The position numbers and the translations under genes were made by a program. From Epiperipatus broadwayi (lineage: Eukaryota > Onychophora > Udeonychophora > Euonychophora > Peripatidae), in the NCBI GenBank assembly GCA_028023455.1, contig JAQFVV010006426.1, positions 1,701,023 to 1,765,022 of the forward strand: 64,000 bases of DNA, given 5' to 3'. Shown one piece after another: positions 1-10,961 of this stretch. The notes below the pieces were generated by a model, which saw nothing but the letters and a program-made list of their open reading frames with translations, was not told where the DNA came from and searched no databases. The number at the start of each line of letters is the position of its first letter. Positions within the stretch are counted from its first letter, which is position 1.

Positions 1-349
1 CTGATATTTCTATATTCTTATTAGCATAATTATGATTTTTCAAATTGAAATCTAGGATTTCTGATAGAACATTCCTTTGCAAGGGCAGAAAATTAATAAG
101 GCTTACTTCAAGCTTTTGGAAGAACCTTTCATTTTTACCAGTATTTTTTCCTGATAATTTTTCTTGCATGCTTTGTGGTGAATCTGTTATTTCCATATCT
201 TTATTATTATAATTATCACAATTTGATACTAGTAACTTTGATGAATGGTTATTTTGCACATGTGCATGATTAAGATTCATAGACATTGTATTATTTAAAC
301 TGATATTAGGATTTATAGTATGTATGCTGGTATTAAAAGCATCGGCCAT
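1..349 (-). CDS. Partial first coding exon, unknown protein (runs off window)
   Basis: Read on the minus strand, an ATG at 349-347 opens a frame of 116 codons with no stop up to the window edge. The start context is strong (A at -3, G at +4). The product begins MADAFNTSIHTINPN. It is rich in Asn and Ser for its first ~60 residues and then becomes more structured, with FFQKLEVSLINFLPL near residues 76-90. In DNA this AT-rich, an open frame of this length with no simple repeat is unusual, so a real exon is plausible. I recognise no domain. A possible splice donor on the same strand lies near 425-433 upstream, which could end a 5' UTR exon. The start could be elsewhere and the gene remains unidentified. 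Confidence 0.5.
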   Translation of the reverse strand, partial: MADAFNTSIHTINPNISLNNTMSMNLNHAHVQNNHSSKLLVSNCDNYNNKDMEITDSPQSMQEKLSGKNTGKNERFFQKLEVSLINFLPLQRNVLSEILDFNLKNHNYANKNIEIS

Positions 350-568
350 TTTACAATATTTCTAATGGCAGCTGCATACTCGTTTTCATATATTGCCTAA
401 CCTCTCTAAATCCAAGTGATTTCACTTACCTTTGAGCTGAGAACATGTTACCTTTTTTAGTCTGTTTTGCAAAAACATAAACTGTCTATAAATGTGAATA
501 TCTTGCATATAATTCTCTTTTACAGGGAGCCAGTTGTTCAGCAGTCTAAATGGAAGAATGCCATCTTG
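350..568. other. Upstream region of the minus-strand ORF
   Basis: No gene is visible here. On the minus strand this would be the 5' UTR or promoter of the ORF at 1-349. A GTAAGT donor-like site reads leftward near 425-433. No clear TATA box was identified. Confidence 0.3.
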
Positions 569-587
569 ATTACTACTACTTTTACTA

Positions 588-622
<35 letters not shown>

Positions 623-677
623 ACTGTTACTGCTACTACTGCTACTGCTACTACTACTACTACTACTACTACTACTA

Positions 678-710
<33 letters not shown>

Positions 711-735
711 AACTACTACTACTATTACTACTACT
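569..735. repeat. (TAC/TGC)n trinucleotide microsatellite
   Basis: About 165 bp of imperfect ACT/TAC triplets with a TGC-rich interior (about 603-660). All three frames translate to homopolymers (Thr, Tyr/Cys, Leu), so the long open frames over it are artefacts of the repeat. Confidence 0.95.
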
Positions 736-1045
736 TTTAAAATATATTTAATTTGCAATTTAAATAAGGTTACATTTGTATTTTAACAAAAATAGAAATA
801 AGTACAATAAAAAAAGTTGTACAAGTTATAAAAAAGGCTGCAAAGTTAATAGTATGTAAAAATTAATAAATATTAGGAAATAAAGTGTTGATTTTATACG
901 TAGATGATTAAATTATTGTTATTATTTTTCTCTGACTTTGTCACAAATATGATTCAGTGACAACAAAATAATAATAAAATAAGGACAAAGACAACAAAAA
1001 ATAAAAAGAATACAACAAAAACAAAAAAAAAAACAAATAATCAAT
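736..1045. other. A-rich intergenic DNA
   Basis: Simple A/T-rich sequence, increasingly A-rich from 960 to 1040. It lies directly beyond the 3' end of LINE copy 1 (minus strand) and may include its untranslated tail. No coding potential. Confidence 0.4.
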
Positions 1046-1078
1046 AGGACACAGTGGAGAGGGTAATTCAATAAGACT

Positions 1079-1441
1079 TTATGTAGCTGCAAATATGTCT
1101 GCAGGTGATAAGGTTTGATCCCTTAGCTTAATTTTGCCTAATTTTTTAATGAAGAGTGATTTGAATTTTTTAGATGTGGGGTTGAAACAGAAATGGCATC
1201 TCAGAAACGAAAGTGTAAAGAGAAGGAAAGTTGTAATTCTGATAGAAGGAAGTAAACCTTTTTGGATGCTGTCTATGAGCATCTGAAAAGAGTTAATATG
1301 TGATTTTGTTATAGGAGCTATTAGTGTCCTGTATGGTTGAAGATCCATAGATTGGAGCAAGAAGTGTTTTATGGATTCTTCATCTCTATAGCAAAGTTGG
1401 CAATTAGCATCAATATTAGCAAATGGCATTTTGTTAGACAA
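1079..1441 (-). pseudogene. LINE copy 1: C-terminal zinc-binding domain of the RT polyprotein
   Basis: A frame of 120 codons encodes the end of a LINE ORF2. Near the start, CQLC followed about 11 residues later by a His (KHFLLQS) matches the CxxC...H arrangement of the zf-RVT-like domain; the final Cys is replaced by Ser. It ends with KLRDQTLSPADIFAAT and a stop, probably the natural C-terminus of this family. The homologous region in the full-length copy lies around 41190-41260, where ICGLSAHEDETIDHIIHRC retains the C/H/C residues. No start codon is implied; this is only the surviving stretch of a decayed ORF. Confidence 0.75.
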
Positions 1442-2405
1442 AAAACTATTAATTGGAAAAGCTTTAATGTTGATTTCAATAAGAATGTCTAGATATTTAG
1501 TTTCTAGGTACCAAAATTTAAATTTTCTAACAATTTATTTGTTAGTAAGTGTAATTAAACTTTATGGTGTGAGGGTACCATCTATAAAATTGGCATACTT
1601 ATATGCTTCCCAGTATATAATTTTTTCACTGGCAATATTTTAGTTGTATTGAAGTAAGTTCTATAAAATTTAATGAGGACATTTAAAAATGTGTTATTAC
1701 AGCGTGGGGGTGTAAATGTAGGTATTACAGGGAGTAATTTTTTATAATAGGGAAAAGTATTATTAATTTTACTATTGTATTATGTGTTTTTGTAGATGAT
1801 ATATGGTTATTGAATGCATTGAGAGTCCATGGTGGCTAGTAGGCATTTGTATAGATTTGATGCTCATAGACACTGTTTTCCTACCCCAGATTGGTTTTGT
1901 AAATTATGAGTTAATTTTTTAAAAATGAGTTAGTGTATTTTATGGTGGGCATGTATTATGTGGTTTTGAAGAATATATGTATGTTTAAGAGTACAATTTT
2001 GGCATGTAGTGATAGGTAGGCTTTAAAGATTGAATTTATCCTGTGTTCAATGGATGAAATTAATGAATCTTGAATTGTGGTTTTCATAGCATTAGCTGTT
2101 TTATATATGACAAAACCAAGAATATTTTATGGTAGAACAGTAAATATTGAGAGAGTTGAGTTTCCAGTTAGATATTCCATGTAACTGATTTGTTTAAGCT
2201 GAAGTTGAGTTTATATTGGGTAGTGTAATTATTTATTAGTGTGATTAGTTGAGAGAGGATTTTTTTTGATGGCAAAATATAACTATGTCATCCATATAAC
2301 TAATTTGTGTAATGCTTTTTTTAATTATAGGGATATATACAGCAGGCAGATTGTTTTCAATGTTAGTAAGTAAGGGGCTAATGTAGGTTATAAACAGTAG
2401 GGCAC

Positions 2406-2789
2406 TTAGTGGTGAACCTTGAGAATTGCATTATAGGAAATAAACTTTGGTGAGGTTTGGCCATTAAAAGTATTATAATTTTCTCTGTTTATAAGGAAGT
2501 TAATGAGAATATGAAGTAAAGGGGTGGATATATTATAGGTTTTAAGTGCATGTATTTGTGTTTCTATAGGAACAGAATCAAATGCTGTGACAATGGCCAG
2601 CTTAACTGCTATAGGTCTGGTTTTCCTAGAATGTCTGATATGGTCTATGATTATTTTAAAGAGAAAGATTGCAGCAGAGGTGGATGATTCTTTTTTGGTG
2701 ACTTGAAATGCAAATATGAAAGGTAAGATTAGCAGTTGTATTTTGTGTTTAATAATTGATTCAATGGTTTTGATGAGGAAAGGAGTCAT
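2406..2789 (-). pseudogene. LINE copy 1: reverse transcriptase fragment
   Basis: The 127-codon frame contains RT block 1 (TPFLIKTIESIIKHKIQ) and block A as IVTAFDSVPI near residues 67-76. In block A the first catalytic Asp lies in the FDSV segment. This matches residues TPFLIKIIESVIKDQIQ and DVVAAFDSV of the full-length copy at 39730-40173. The YxDD block is not in this frame. It ends near the conserved turn before block B with a stop. Clearly part of a non-LTR RT; inactive because blocks are split between frames and interrupted. Confidence 0.85.
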
Positions 2790-3094
2790 AGATATTGGTC
2801 ATAAATTATTAAGTGGTGAAAGTAGTATACTTTTTTTAGAAAGTGTACTATAGAGACTGAACAGAGCTTTTCAATGTGATATATTTTTCAGATAAATAAC
2901 TTAGGAAATTTTATATTATTGTTATTGTGATATAGCTAAGATGAATGAAAATTAATTTTGGTATTGCATGTGGACTGTGATGTATACTGTTAGAAAGAAA
3001 AGTTAATTTCAGTATGATATTATGCTTGGTTATACCATGATTATGATTGTCAGATCCAAATAGTTTTTTGTGTATACCTGGATATGTAGCTGTT

Positions 3095-4213
3095 TGAAAG
3101 ATACTGCTCCTGCTCCTGATCCTGCCTCTGCAGCTGCTGCCACCACTATCATCATGGCCACCACCACCACAAACACTATGACCATGGCTATTTCCAATAC
3201 CATTAACCACTACCACCACCTCTACCATTACCTTTACCACTACCTCTATGAATACTAATACCATTACCAAGACCACTTCCACCACCACCCCTACCACAAT
3301 GACCCCCACCACAACCACAAAAAACACCACCATCACCCTGACCACCACCACTGCTGCCACCACCACCACTGCCACCACCACCACCACAAACAACACCACC
3401 ATCACCCAGACCACCACCACTGCTGCCACCACTACTATCATTACTACTATTACTATTACTACTATTCCTATTCATACTTTTACTCCTACTCCTATGACTA
3501 CTTTTACTTCTACTCTTACTCCTACTTTTACTCCTATGACTGTCCCTATGCCTACACCTGCTACTACTTCTGCTTCTCCCCTACTCTTCATTTCCCTCCT
3601 ACTCCTTCTCCTACTACTACTCCTATTGCTACTACTCCTATTACTTCCTACTTCTCATGCAACTTCTACTGCTGCTGCTACTGCTTCTGCTCCTGCACCT
3701 CCTCCTACCTTGCCTCTACCCATACTGCTACTCCTACTGTTAGCCCTACCCCTATCCTTACCCCTGCTCCTATTACTACTCTCACTCCTACTACTCCTAT
3801 TCCTCCTGCTACTACTACTCTTACTTCTACTCCTGCTACTGCTACTGCTCCTGTCCCTGCCACTACCACTGGCACTGCTACTGTTACTACTGCTACTACA
3901 ACTACTACTGCCACTGTGACAGCTGCAACTGCAGCTGGCAACAGCAGCAGCGTGCTGCTGCTACAACTACTACTACTGCTGCTACTGCTGCTGCTGCTGC
4001 TACTGCTGCTACTACTGCTGCTGCTAACAGCTGCTACTACTGCTACTAGCTGCTGCTGCTACTGCTGCTGCTGCTGCTGCTACTGCTGCTAGCTGCTGCT
4101 AGCTACTGCTGCTGCTACTACTGCTGCTGCTACTGCTAGCAACAGCTAGCAGCAGCTGCTACTGCTGCTGCTGCTACTGCTAGCAGCTGCTAGCAGCAGC
4201 AACAGCTGCTGCT

Positions 4214-4246
<33 letters not shown>

Positions 4247-4356
4247 GCTACTGCTAGCTACAGCAGCTAGCTACTGCTACTGCTACTACTAGCTGCTGCA
4301 GCTAGCATACTACTACTAGCTAGCAGCTACTACTAGCAGCTACTGCTACTAGCATG

Positions 4357-4401
<45 letters not shown>

Positions 4402-4426
4402 GCTACTACTAGCTACTACTACTACT
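3095..4426. repeat. 1.3-kb degenerate trinucleotide array (CCA, CTC/CTA, CTG, TAC)
   Basis: The array changes composition along its length: CCA/CCT triplets (3095-3430), CTA/CTC (3430-3950), CTG/CAG with TAG (3950-4340), then pure TAC/ACT (4355-4426). The + strand is strongly pyrimidine-rich in the first two thirds. Every frame is open for hundreds of bases on both strands, giving Thr/Leu/Val/Gly-rich translations, none of which is a protein. CTG/CAG runs such as those near 4210-4240 can form slipped hairpins. Confidence 0.95.
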
Positions 4427-4429
4427 TAA

Positions 4430-5114
4430 AGGCTGCCAACTATTAAATTTTTTATTACATATTTCATATTTGGCACCTAAATGGTTGCCAATTAATTTCA
4501 AATTGTAAATGAAAATAAAATTTGATTTGAATAATACCTTAGATCATTTAGTATTTGTCTTTATAATGGTTCTAATCAAAAAATCAATGTACAATCTTAA
4601 AACTTAAGTAAAGAGGGATACAAACTTTTGAGTTTTATTATTTTGATAGACACTGTTAATTAACAATATTATAATTAACACAAAAATCTTTTAATACTCC
4701 TGGTGTTTTATATAATTAACTATTTTATTATATTGGTTTTTAATTTTTGTTTATTTTTAAATGTGCCATTCTATAAAAAAATTCTAAAACAGCAAATAAT
4801 AACACATCTTTTATGAATGAATCATCTTGTATGCAATATATGAAATTTCATAAGCTGAATTTGTTGTGATTTTTAATTAGATATACAAATTTATCATTAA
4901 ATTACAAACCAAAATTAAGTTATAAATTCAACTGTATTTTAAAAGATTTCAATTATTAATATGGACAATAATATGAATATTCAAAATAATGTTTTTATTT
5001 TATAGTTTTAACAATTGATTATTGTCAAAACAGTATAAAGTACACAAACTTATAAAAATAATTTAGGAGACATCTTAGCAAAACAGAAACAGTGTATTTA
5101 CTACAATTGGTAAA
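4430..5114. other. AT-rich intergenic DNA, nothing recognised
   Basis: Plain AT-rich sequence without long ORFs, tandem structure or recognisable element ends. Confidence 0.4.
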
Positions 5115-5645
5115 ATAATACTTTAATTTGCGAAGTGCAGATAGTTGAAAATTGAAATAAATCGAGATACTGCCAAATCTCTAGTGCTTATTAAATACTT
5201 AACCAACAGCCAATCAGATGTCAGGGATAGCTATCTAAATGAATCCAAACCCAAACACACAACAAAGATTTTACGAGAAAAAGGACAATTTTTCAACTAG
5301 CTGCACTTCACAAATTAAAATATTATTTACATACTTTACTGCTACTTTGTAATAAACCATAGGATTTTGCATTTATGTTTATGATTTAGATTCAGTGAGT
5401 TAATTGTGAAGATATTTAAAGTTTTAAGCTTTCAAACCTAAATGCTTATGACTGGCTTAGATATATAGAAAGAAAAGTAGAGAAAAGGGTGCCGCTTTGG
5501 CCACCCTTTTTTCTCGTAAAATTTTTGTTGTGTTTTTGGATGTCATTTAGACAGCTATCCCTGACATCTGATTGGCTGTTGGTTAAGTATTTAATGAACA
5601 CTAGAGATTTGGCAGTATCTTGATTTATTACAATTCGTTAATGAA
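5115..5645. mobile_element. Fold-back (MITE-like) element with nested inverted repeats
   Basis: Two levels of inversion are visible. First, about 35-bp terminal inverted repeats bound 5121-5322: AATTTGCGAAGTGCAG on the left and its near-complement at 5303-5318. Second, about 128 bp of this unit (5155-5283, containing ATACTGCCAAATCTCTAG) recurs inverted at 5506-5632. A small GC-rich hairpin (GGGTGCC...CCACCC) sits at 5488-5506, between the large arms. No transposase ORF, so non-autonomous. Superfamily not determined; a TTAA-like flank is possible but unproven. Confidence 0.75.
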
Positions 5646-5956
5646 ATTGTACCAACAATTTGTTCTTAGGATAAAAACATGGTAAACCAGACAAAAAGGT
5701 ATGTATCATTAGCAGTCAATATTGTATTATATCAAAATTTCTAAAATATTCTCTGCCAACATTATATTATAATATTAGAAGTCATTTTATTCATAAAATG
5801 AGCATAATTATTCAATGTTCTTAATTATTTTTAAAACTATAAATAAATTTATAAAAAGCAAATGCTTCAAAAGACATATTAATGATTAAAAGGTATGTTT
5901 TAAAACATTTAATGTGGGTCTGTATACTCTTTGCTTTAGTAAAGTATTTGAAAATG

Positions 5957-6470
5957 TATAAAATAATTTAAACCATTAAGCATCACATGATCACATTTCC
6001 TATACTAGCACATTACTTGTTGATAAATAGAGCAAAACTCCCCATACAGTATTGCCACCTGTGCTAAATGGAATAATCAATGGATGCCAGAAGGCTTGTG
6101 CATAAAGTCTCTATCTAATGCCTACTCATCCAATAGCCCCAGACTAGTTTATGACTATATAAGCTATTGAGCTTAGATTGAAAATATTTTTTGGATTTTC
6201 AATTTCATTCTCATAGTTTTGTAGTTAAGTAGAGATAAAAGGTGGTTGCTAGAGGGTTGCATTAGATCCTAAGATCTAGATGCAGTGCTCTCAGATCCAA
6301 AGCTTCTAACTGACAAAGGCCACAAGCCAGAAACTACTCTGGGGATATTGAATGAGTAGGCATTAGATAGGGATTTTATGCACAAGCCTTCTGGCATCCA
6401 TTGATTACTCTGTTTAGCACAGGTGGCAATACTGTATGGAGGGTTTTGCTCTGTTTATAAAATAATTTAA
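5957..6470 (+). mobile_element. Hairpin retroposon H1 with 15-bp target-site duplication
   Basis: Body 5972-6455, flanked by TATAAAATAATTTAA at 5957-5971 and 6456-6470. After a ~55-bp leader containing CATCACATGATCAC, the body has ~120-bp inverted arms (about 6027-6147 and 6331-6455) around a central region with a TATATAAG-like motif and the AAAGGCCACAAGCCAGAAAC segment. The 3' end reads GTTTTGCTCTGTT. Two more copies (44721-44843, 57501-57865) share both ends. No ORF. Orientation was taken so that the leader is 5'. Confidence 0.85.
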
Positions 6471-6984
6471 TAATAAGTCCAGTTTTTGATTCAGTTCCAA
6501 TTGTTTCAAAGGATAAAGTTTCATGAATGATTATATTTCTCATTCTATTAAGATAGTGTGTGTCTGGAATTATGTTACTTTGTTCTGATTAAAGTATTTA
6601 AAATGTGTAGCATAATTTTGTACTAAATAAATTCCATAATTCTGTAATAAATACATTAAGAAAACTAAAAACAAAAATGAACATCATACATAACACAACT
6701 TTCCAATAAAAACGCTTTGTTATAAGCAATTTAAATAAAGAAAGCCTCTTGTTTAAAATCAATGAATTACTTATAGTAGAGATTTATCAACTATTTTATC
6801 AATGCTTTTCTACATGATTTCCATTATGCAATAATCAAATGATCACTAGTGTTATAAGCAGACAATTGTAAAGTTTTCAAACAGATAAAGATTTATGAAC
6901 ATGCTGAAAATTTGTAGACAGATATTAATAATTTTTTACAATGGTACATATTTTGGGTGATGTTCATAGTGTATTGACAGTGCT
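6471..6984. other. AT-rich intergenic DNA
   Basis: No ORF, repeat unit or element end recognised between the H1 element and the decayed tandem array. Confidence 0.35.
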
Positions 6985-7970
6985 ATGTTCTTGGTGGTTA
7001 AACATTTTTGTTTGAAGGCTTTACGTATTTCAGTCATTGACATTATCAGCTGGTTGTCCATGCTATGTGTAATTATGTTTTCAAAGAAAAGTTATTTTTA
7101 TTTGCTGAATTTTAAACATTCTTGTTTGAGAAGTTTGTGTAAGTCAGTGGATGACATTTTCAGTGGGTTGTCCATCCCATGTGTGATTTTTTTTGAAAGA
7201 AGTTATTTCCATTTTTGAAATACAAATATTTATTTATATTCAAATACTATTTGGAAAAAAATGCATTTTGATGATTTTTCAGGTCTCAAACATAAAGTCT
7301 TATTAACCTTTGAACAAGTTTTTGTAGAACTTACCACAAAACACATGGCATGATTTAATAGAAGTGGTCATTGAGAAAATGTTATTTTCCAAAGAATATC
7401 AATGATTAATTATTTTTTCCAAAGAAAGTTATTTTTATTTGTTGAATTGTACTTATTTAATATTTATATATATTTTATTCTTACTAAGAAAGAAGTTCAT
7501 TATGAGGATTTTTACTGGAACCAAACATTCTAATAGATTTCATTGTTGAGAATATGTTTTCTGAAAAATTTTAACCATTATTTTTTTTGTCAAATAAATG
7601 TATTTTTATTTATTGAATTGTACTTAATATTTATATGTATTTGATTATTACTTAGAAAAAATGCATTTTAAAGATTTTTTCTGGCTCAAATAAAAAGACT
7701 TGTAAAACTTAGAAGTAGCTGTTATAAGGTTTACTAAAGGTCACATTGCTTGGTAGTCACCCTTTTAATAAATTTTGTTATTCAAAAATATTTGTTTTCT
7801 GAGAAATTTCTGTGTTTTTTGAAAAGTTATTTATAGTCATTGAATTCGTCTTAATATTCATATATATTTGATATGATCCTTGAAGAGTGCATTTTGAAGA
7901 TCTTTTGTAGGTTCAAACATGGAGACTTATGAAACTTTGAATTAGCTTCCACAGGGTTTGTTGCAAGTCT
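6985..7970 (+). repeat. Degenerate tandem array, ~100-240-bp units
   Basis: A motif resembling GAAAGTTATTTTTATTT followed by TTGAATT recurs at about 7098, 7199, 7424, 7593 and 7831. Between occurrences, ATGCATTTT(G/A)A(T/A)GATTTTT followed by TC(A/T)AA(A/C) also recurs (7260, 7660, 7888). The first two units are shorter and share GTTGTCCAT(G/C)C(T/C)ATGTGT. The open frame at 6985-7218 is just the first two units and has no independent support. Confidence 0.6.
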
Positions 7971-8249
7971 CTAATACTACAACTATTACTACTACAAGTA
8001 CTATTATTGCTATGATGTTTTCAAAACATATTTATTGGTTATTTTTATAGAGTTCCATAGACATTTTAACAGGTAAATTTGAGATAAGCAAAAAATGGTA
8101 CAAATTATTGTGGAATAGAAAATAAATAACATGAAATAAAGGAGACATAAGGTGTTTGATCACACACACACATATGTATATATATATATGGTTATGTTAT
8201 AATTTTTTCCATAAGTGTTGAGATTATATAAAAAAATTATATAACAAAA
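7971..8249. other. AT-rich DNA with short (TAC)n and (CA)n(TA)n tracts
   Basis: A small TAC/ACT-type tract at about 7975-8010 and a (CA)n-(TA)n tract at 8161-8190. Nothing else recognised. Confidence 0.5.
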
Positions 8250-9591
8250 ATTAGACTCCGAGAAAAAACCTATTAATCCATAGGTCACATTGGAGAAGGT
8301 AATATCATTAGACTCCATGAAGCTGATAATATGTCTGTGGTGCTAAGGTCTGATCTTGGACTTTAATTTTGCTTAATTTGTTGGTGGAAAGTGATCTGAG
8401 TTTCCTCCATGTCAGTTTAAATTTAAGAAACCAAAGAGAAAAAAAGGAATGTGGGTATTCTAATAGAAGGAAAAGACTTCTTTCATCACTGTTAATGAGT
8501 ATATGAAGAGAGGGAATTTGATATTATGAGTGTCTTGTATGATCAAAGTGCAGGACATTGAAATAATAAGTCTTCAATGGATTCTTGATGGCAAAGTTGG
8601 CAATCAGCATCAGTGTTAGCAAATGACGTTTTGTGAGATAAAAGACTATTCACTGGGGTGGCTTTAATATTAATTTTCATGAGGAAGTCAAGATGTTTAG
8701 GTTCTAGATACCATAATCTAAATTTTTAAATAATATGTTTATTAGTAATTATAATTAAACTCTGTGTGGTGTGGGTAGTCTCTATCATTCTGGCATTTTA
8801 TATCTCTCCCAGTAATTAAAAAAATTTTTTACAGGTTGGAAAAGTATTTTTAAATAATACAGGTAATAACTTTTTTTTAATAGGAAAACATTTATCAATC
8901 TTACTATTGTATTGTGTTATTTGTAAGTGATATATAAAAATTCAAGTAATAGACCATTGTAATTAGCAGGCATTTGCATTGATTTGATGCTCATAGACAC
9001 AGCCTTTCTACCATATATGAGTTTTGTGAATAATAAGTTTATTTACTTTTTAAAAAGGGTTTGTATATTTTATTATTAGCATGTAGTATATGGTTTTAGG
9101 ACAGACAAGAATGTTTAAAAATGAAATTTTTGCATATAGTGAAAACTAGGCTTTAGAAAGTAAAATTTATAATTTGTTTTATTGATGAAATCAATGAGTT
9201 TTGAATTGTGGTTCTCATGGCATTTGCTGATTTGTGTATGGGAAAACCCAGAACATTTTGGGAAGAGGCAGTGAATATATAAATAGTGGGGTTTCTAATT
9301 AGGATGTCCCATGTAACATATTGGTTTAGGTTAAAGTTGAGGTGTACTTGTTGGTATAATTGTTTATAATTGTGATTAGTTGAGAGAGAATTTTTTTTTC
9401 AGAAGAGAAATATGACTATATCATCCATGTATGTAATGTGTGTAATACTTTTATTAATTGAAGGAATAGATATGCCAGAGACGTTTTTTTCAATATCAGA
9501 TAGTAAAAGGTTAATGTAAGTTATAATAAGTGGTGAGACTTGGGGAATTGAATTGTAGAAAGGAAAGCTAGGTGAAGCTTGGCCATTAAGA

Positions 9592-9680
<89 letters not shown>
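9592..9680. repeat. (TA)n microsatellite inside LINE copy 2
   Basis: About 44 uninterrupted TA dinucleotides lying within the RT part of LINE copy 2, breaking the element. The homologous place in copy 1 (near 2465) has no TA tract, so it expanded after the copies diverged. Confidence 0.95.
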
Positions 9681-9684
<4 letters not shown>

Positions 9685-9832
9685 CTGTTTATGAAGAGGT
9701 TAGAAAGAATGTGAAGTTTATAAATAAGTGTTTTATATTATCAGTTTTTAGTGTATGTTATAGGTTCTCTACCAGAACAGAGTCAAATGATGCAGTGTTT
9801 AGCTGAATTGCTATAAGTCTGGTTTTCCTAGA

Positions 9833-10048
9833 TTATTTGATATAGTCAGTGATAATTTTAAAATGAGATAATGAAGAAGAGGTAGATGATGTACTCTTGG
9901 CAAATTGAGAAATAGATATGGAGGATAAGACTAAAGGTTTTATTTTGTCTTTGATAATTGATTCAATATTTTTGAATTGAATAGTGAGAATTGATATTGG
10001 CTGCAAATTACTAGGAGGTAAGTGTACTATATTTATTTTAGGAAGCAT
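9833..10048 (-). pseudogene. LINE copy 2: RT fragment
   Basis: A 71-codon frame aligning to RT block 1 and the following segment: FKNIESIIKDKIKPLVLSSI, then SISQFAKSTSSTSSSLSHFK. The full-length copy has IIESVIKDQIQTQILSHISS and QYGKKGSSTSHAMS in the same places, and copy 1 has the same layout at 2640-2789. Block A and YxDD follow toward lower coordinates but in other frames. Inactive. Confidence 0.75.
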
Positions 10049-10625
10049 ACTAAAAAGACTGCATACAGTTGTTCAATATGATGTATTTGTTCTTATATAT
10101 AATTTAGGAGGTTATATATTATAGATACTGTGAAATAGCTAAGATGAGTAAGAAATTCTGATATTACATGTGAATTAGAGTGCACACTAATAGGAAGATA
10201 AATTAACTTCAAATAGTGTAATGTTCTTTATATCATGATTATGGTTGCTAGGTCCAAATAGATAAGAGGACAGATCTATGCAAAAAAAGTTTGAAATTTG
10301 CTTATAAAATGATAGAAAATCAGGAGCATGTTTTGTCAAGAGAAATATTGCTCATTTTGGATAATAGAAAATGGAGTGGGTATTTTTATAAGAATCCAGA
10401 AAATATATACCAGGATCTGTTATGTGATTGTGCCAGTTATATTTTTGCTTTTTTGTAGAAAGGTATTCAACATTAAAAATTGTGTATTTTTATATTATTG
10501 TTTAAGCAGCATTATAGAGGGAATAGAAGCAGGATCACTTGATGTCCTTTTTTATTTTGGATGAAGAGCATTCAATTCTATGACTAGAACAGTAAGTGAT
10601 CTGTTTGTCCTGGTAAAGTGCATTA

Positions 10626-10961
10626 TTACAGAGTAAATAATGTTGATAAAAGCTTACCATGCTCAAAGGAGTGAAGGAAAGGGATATTAATTATTTGAAA
10701 AAGAATATAGATTTTAAAAATAACTACTTCCAGTGTAGCAGATTTTAGAAAAAAAACAGACAGTGTTGTTACAAGATAGATTGAGTTTTGTATAAAATTG
10801 CTATTTAAGTTAATATTTAAAGCACAGTGATCAAAAAAGCTAAGAAGATGAAGAGACGGCTTAGGAATAAAGTGCAGGGTTGGAAAGTACAAGAGTAAAT
10901 CAATAAGATGGCATGTTTTTAGTATAGAAGAACAAACGATTACTTGGAAAGAACCCTTCAC
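10626..10961 (-). pseudogene. LINE copy 2: APE-type endonuclease, C-terminal part
   Basis: The 111-codon frame contains LIDLLLYFPTLHF followed by FFDHCALNINLN. In the full-length copy the matching segments are LIDLVYYTPDLHF (about 38915-38955) and FSDHMTLILQL. This is the final SDH block of the apurinic endonuclease fold used by LINEs to nick target DNA; here Ser is replaced by Phe, so the catalytic motif is damaged. The residues before it (GSFQVIVCSSILKTC) also align with the full-length copy. Confidence 0.7.

Larger units (their letters stand above)
1046..3075 (-). mobile_element. Non-LTR retrotransposon fragment, LINE copy 1 (5'-truncated)
   Basis: Decayed minus-strand copy of the same LINE family as 8250-11060 and 35603-41800. 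It retains RT sequence (2406-2789) and the C-terminal zinc-binding region (1079-1441), separated by stops and frameshifts. Its nucleotide sequence aligns with copy 2 from the shared 3' start (1046 with 8270) to the region before 3075, where the alignment fades. It meets the trinucleotide repeat array at about 3095. The target-site duplication was not found. Dead element. Confidence 0.85.

Noticed and set aside
3248-3919. 223-codon open frame
   Set aside because: It lies wholly in the trinucleotide array and translates to Thr/Leu runs; other frames on both strands are equally open.
9579-9806. 75-codon Tyr-Ile-rich ORF
   Set aside because: Translation of the (TA)n tract inside LINE copy 2.
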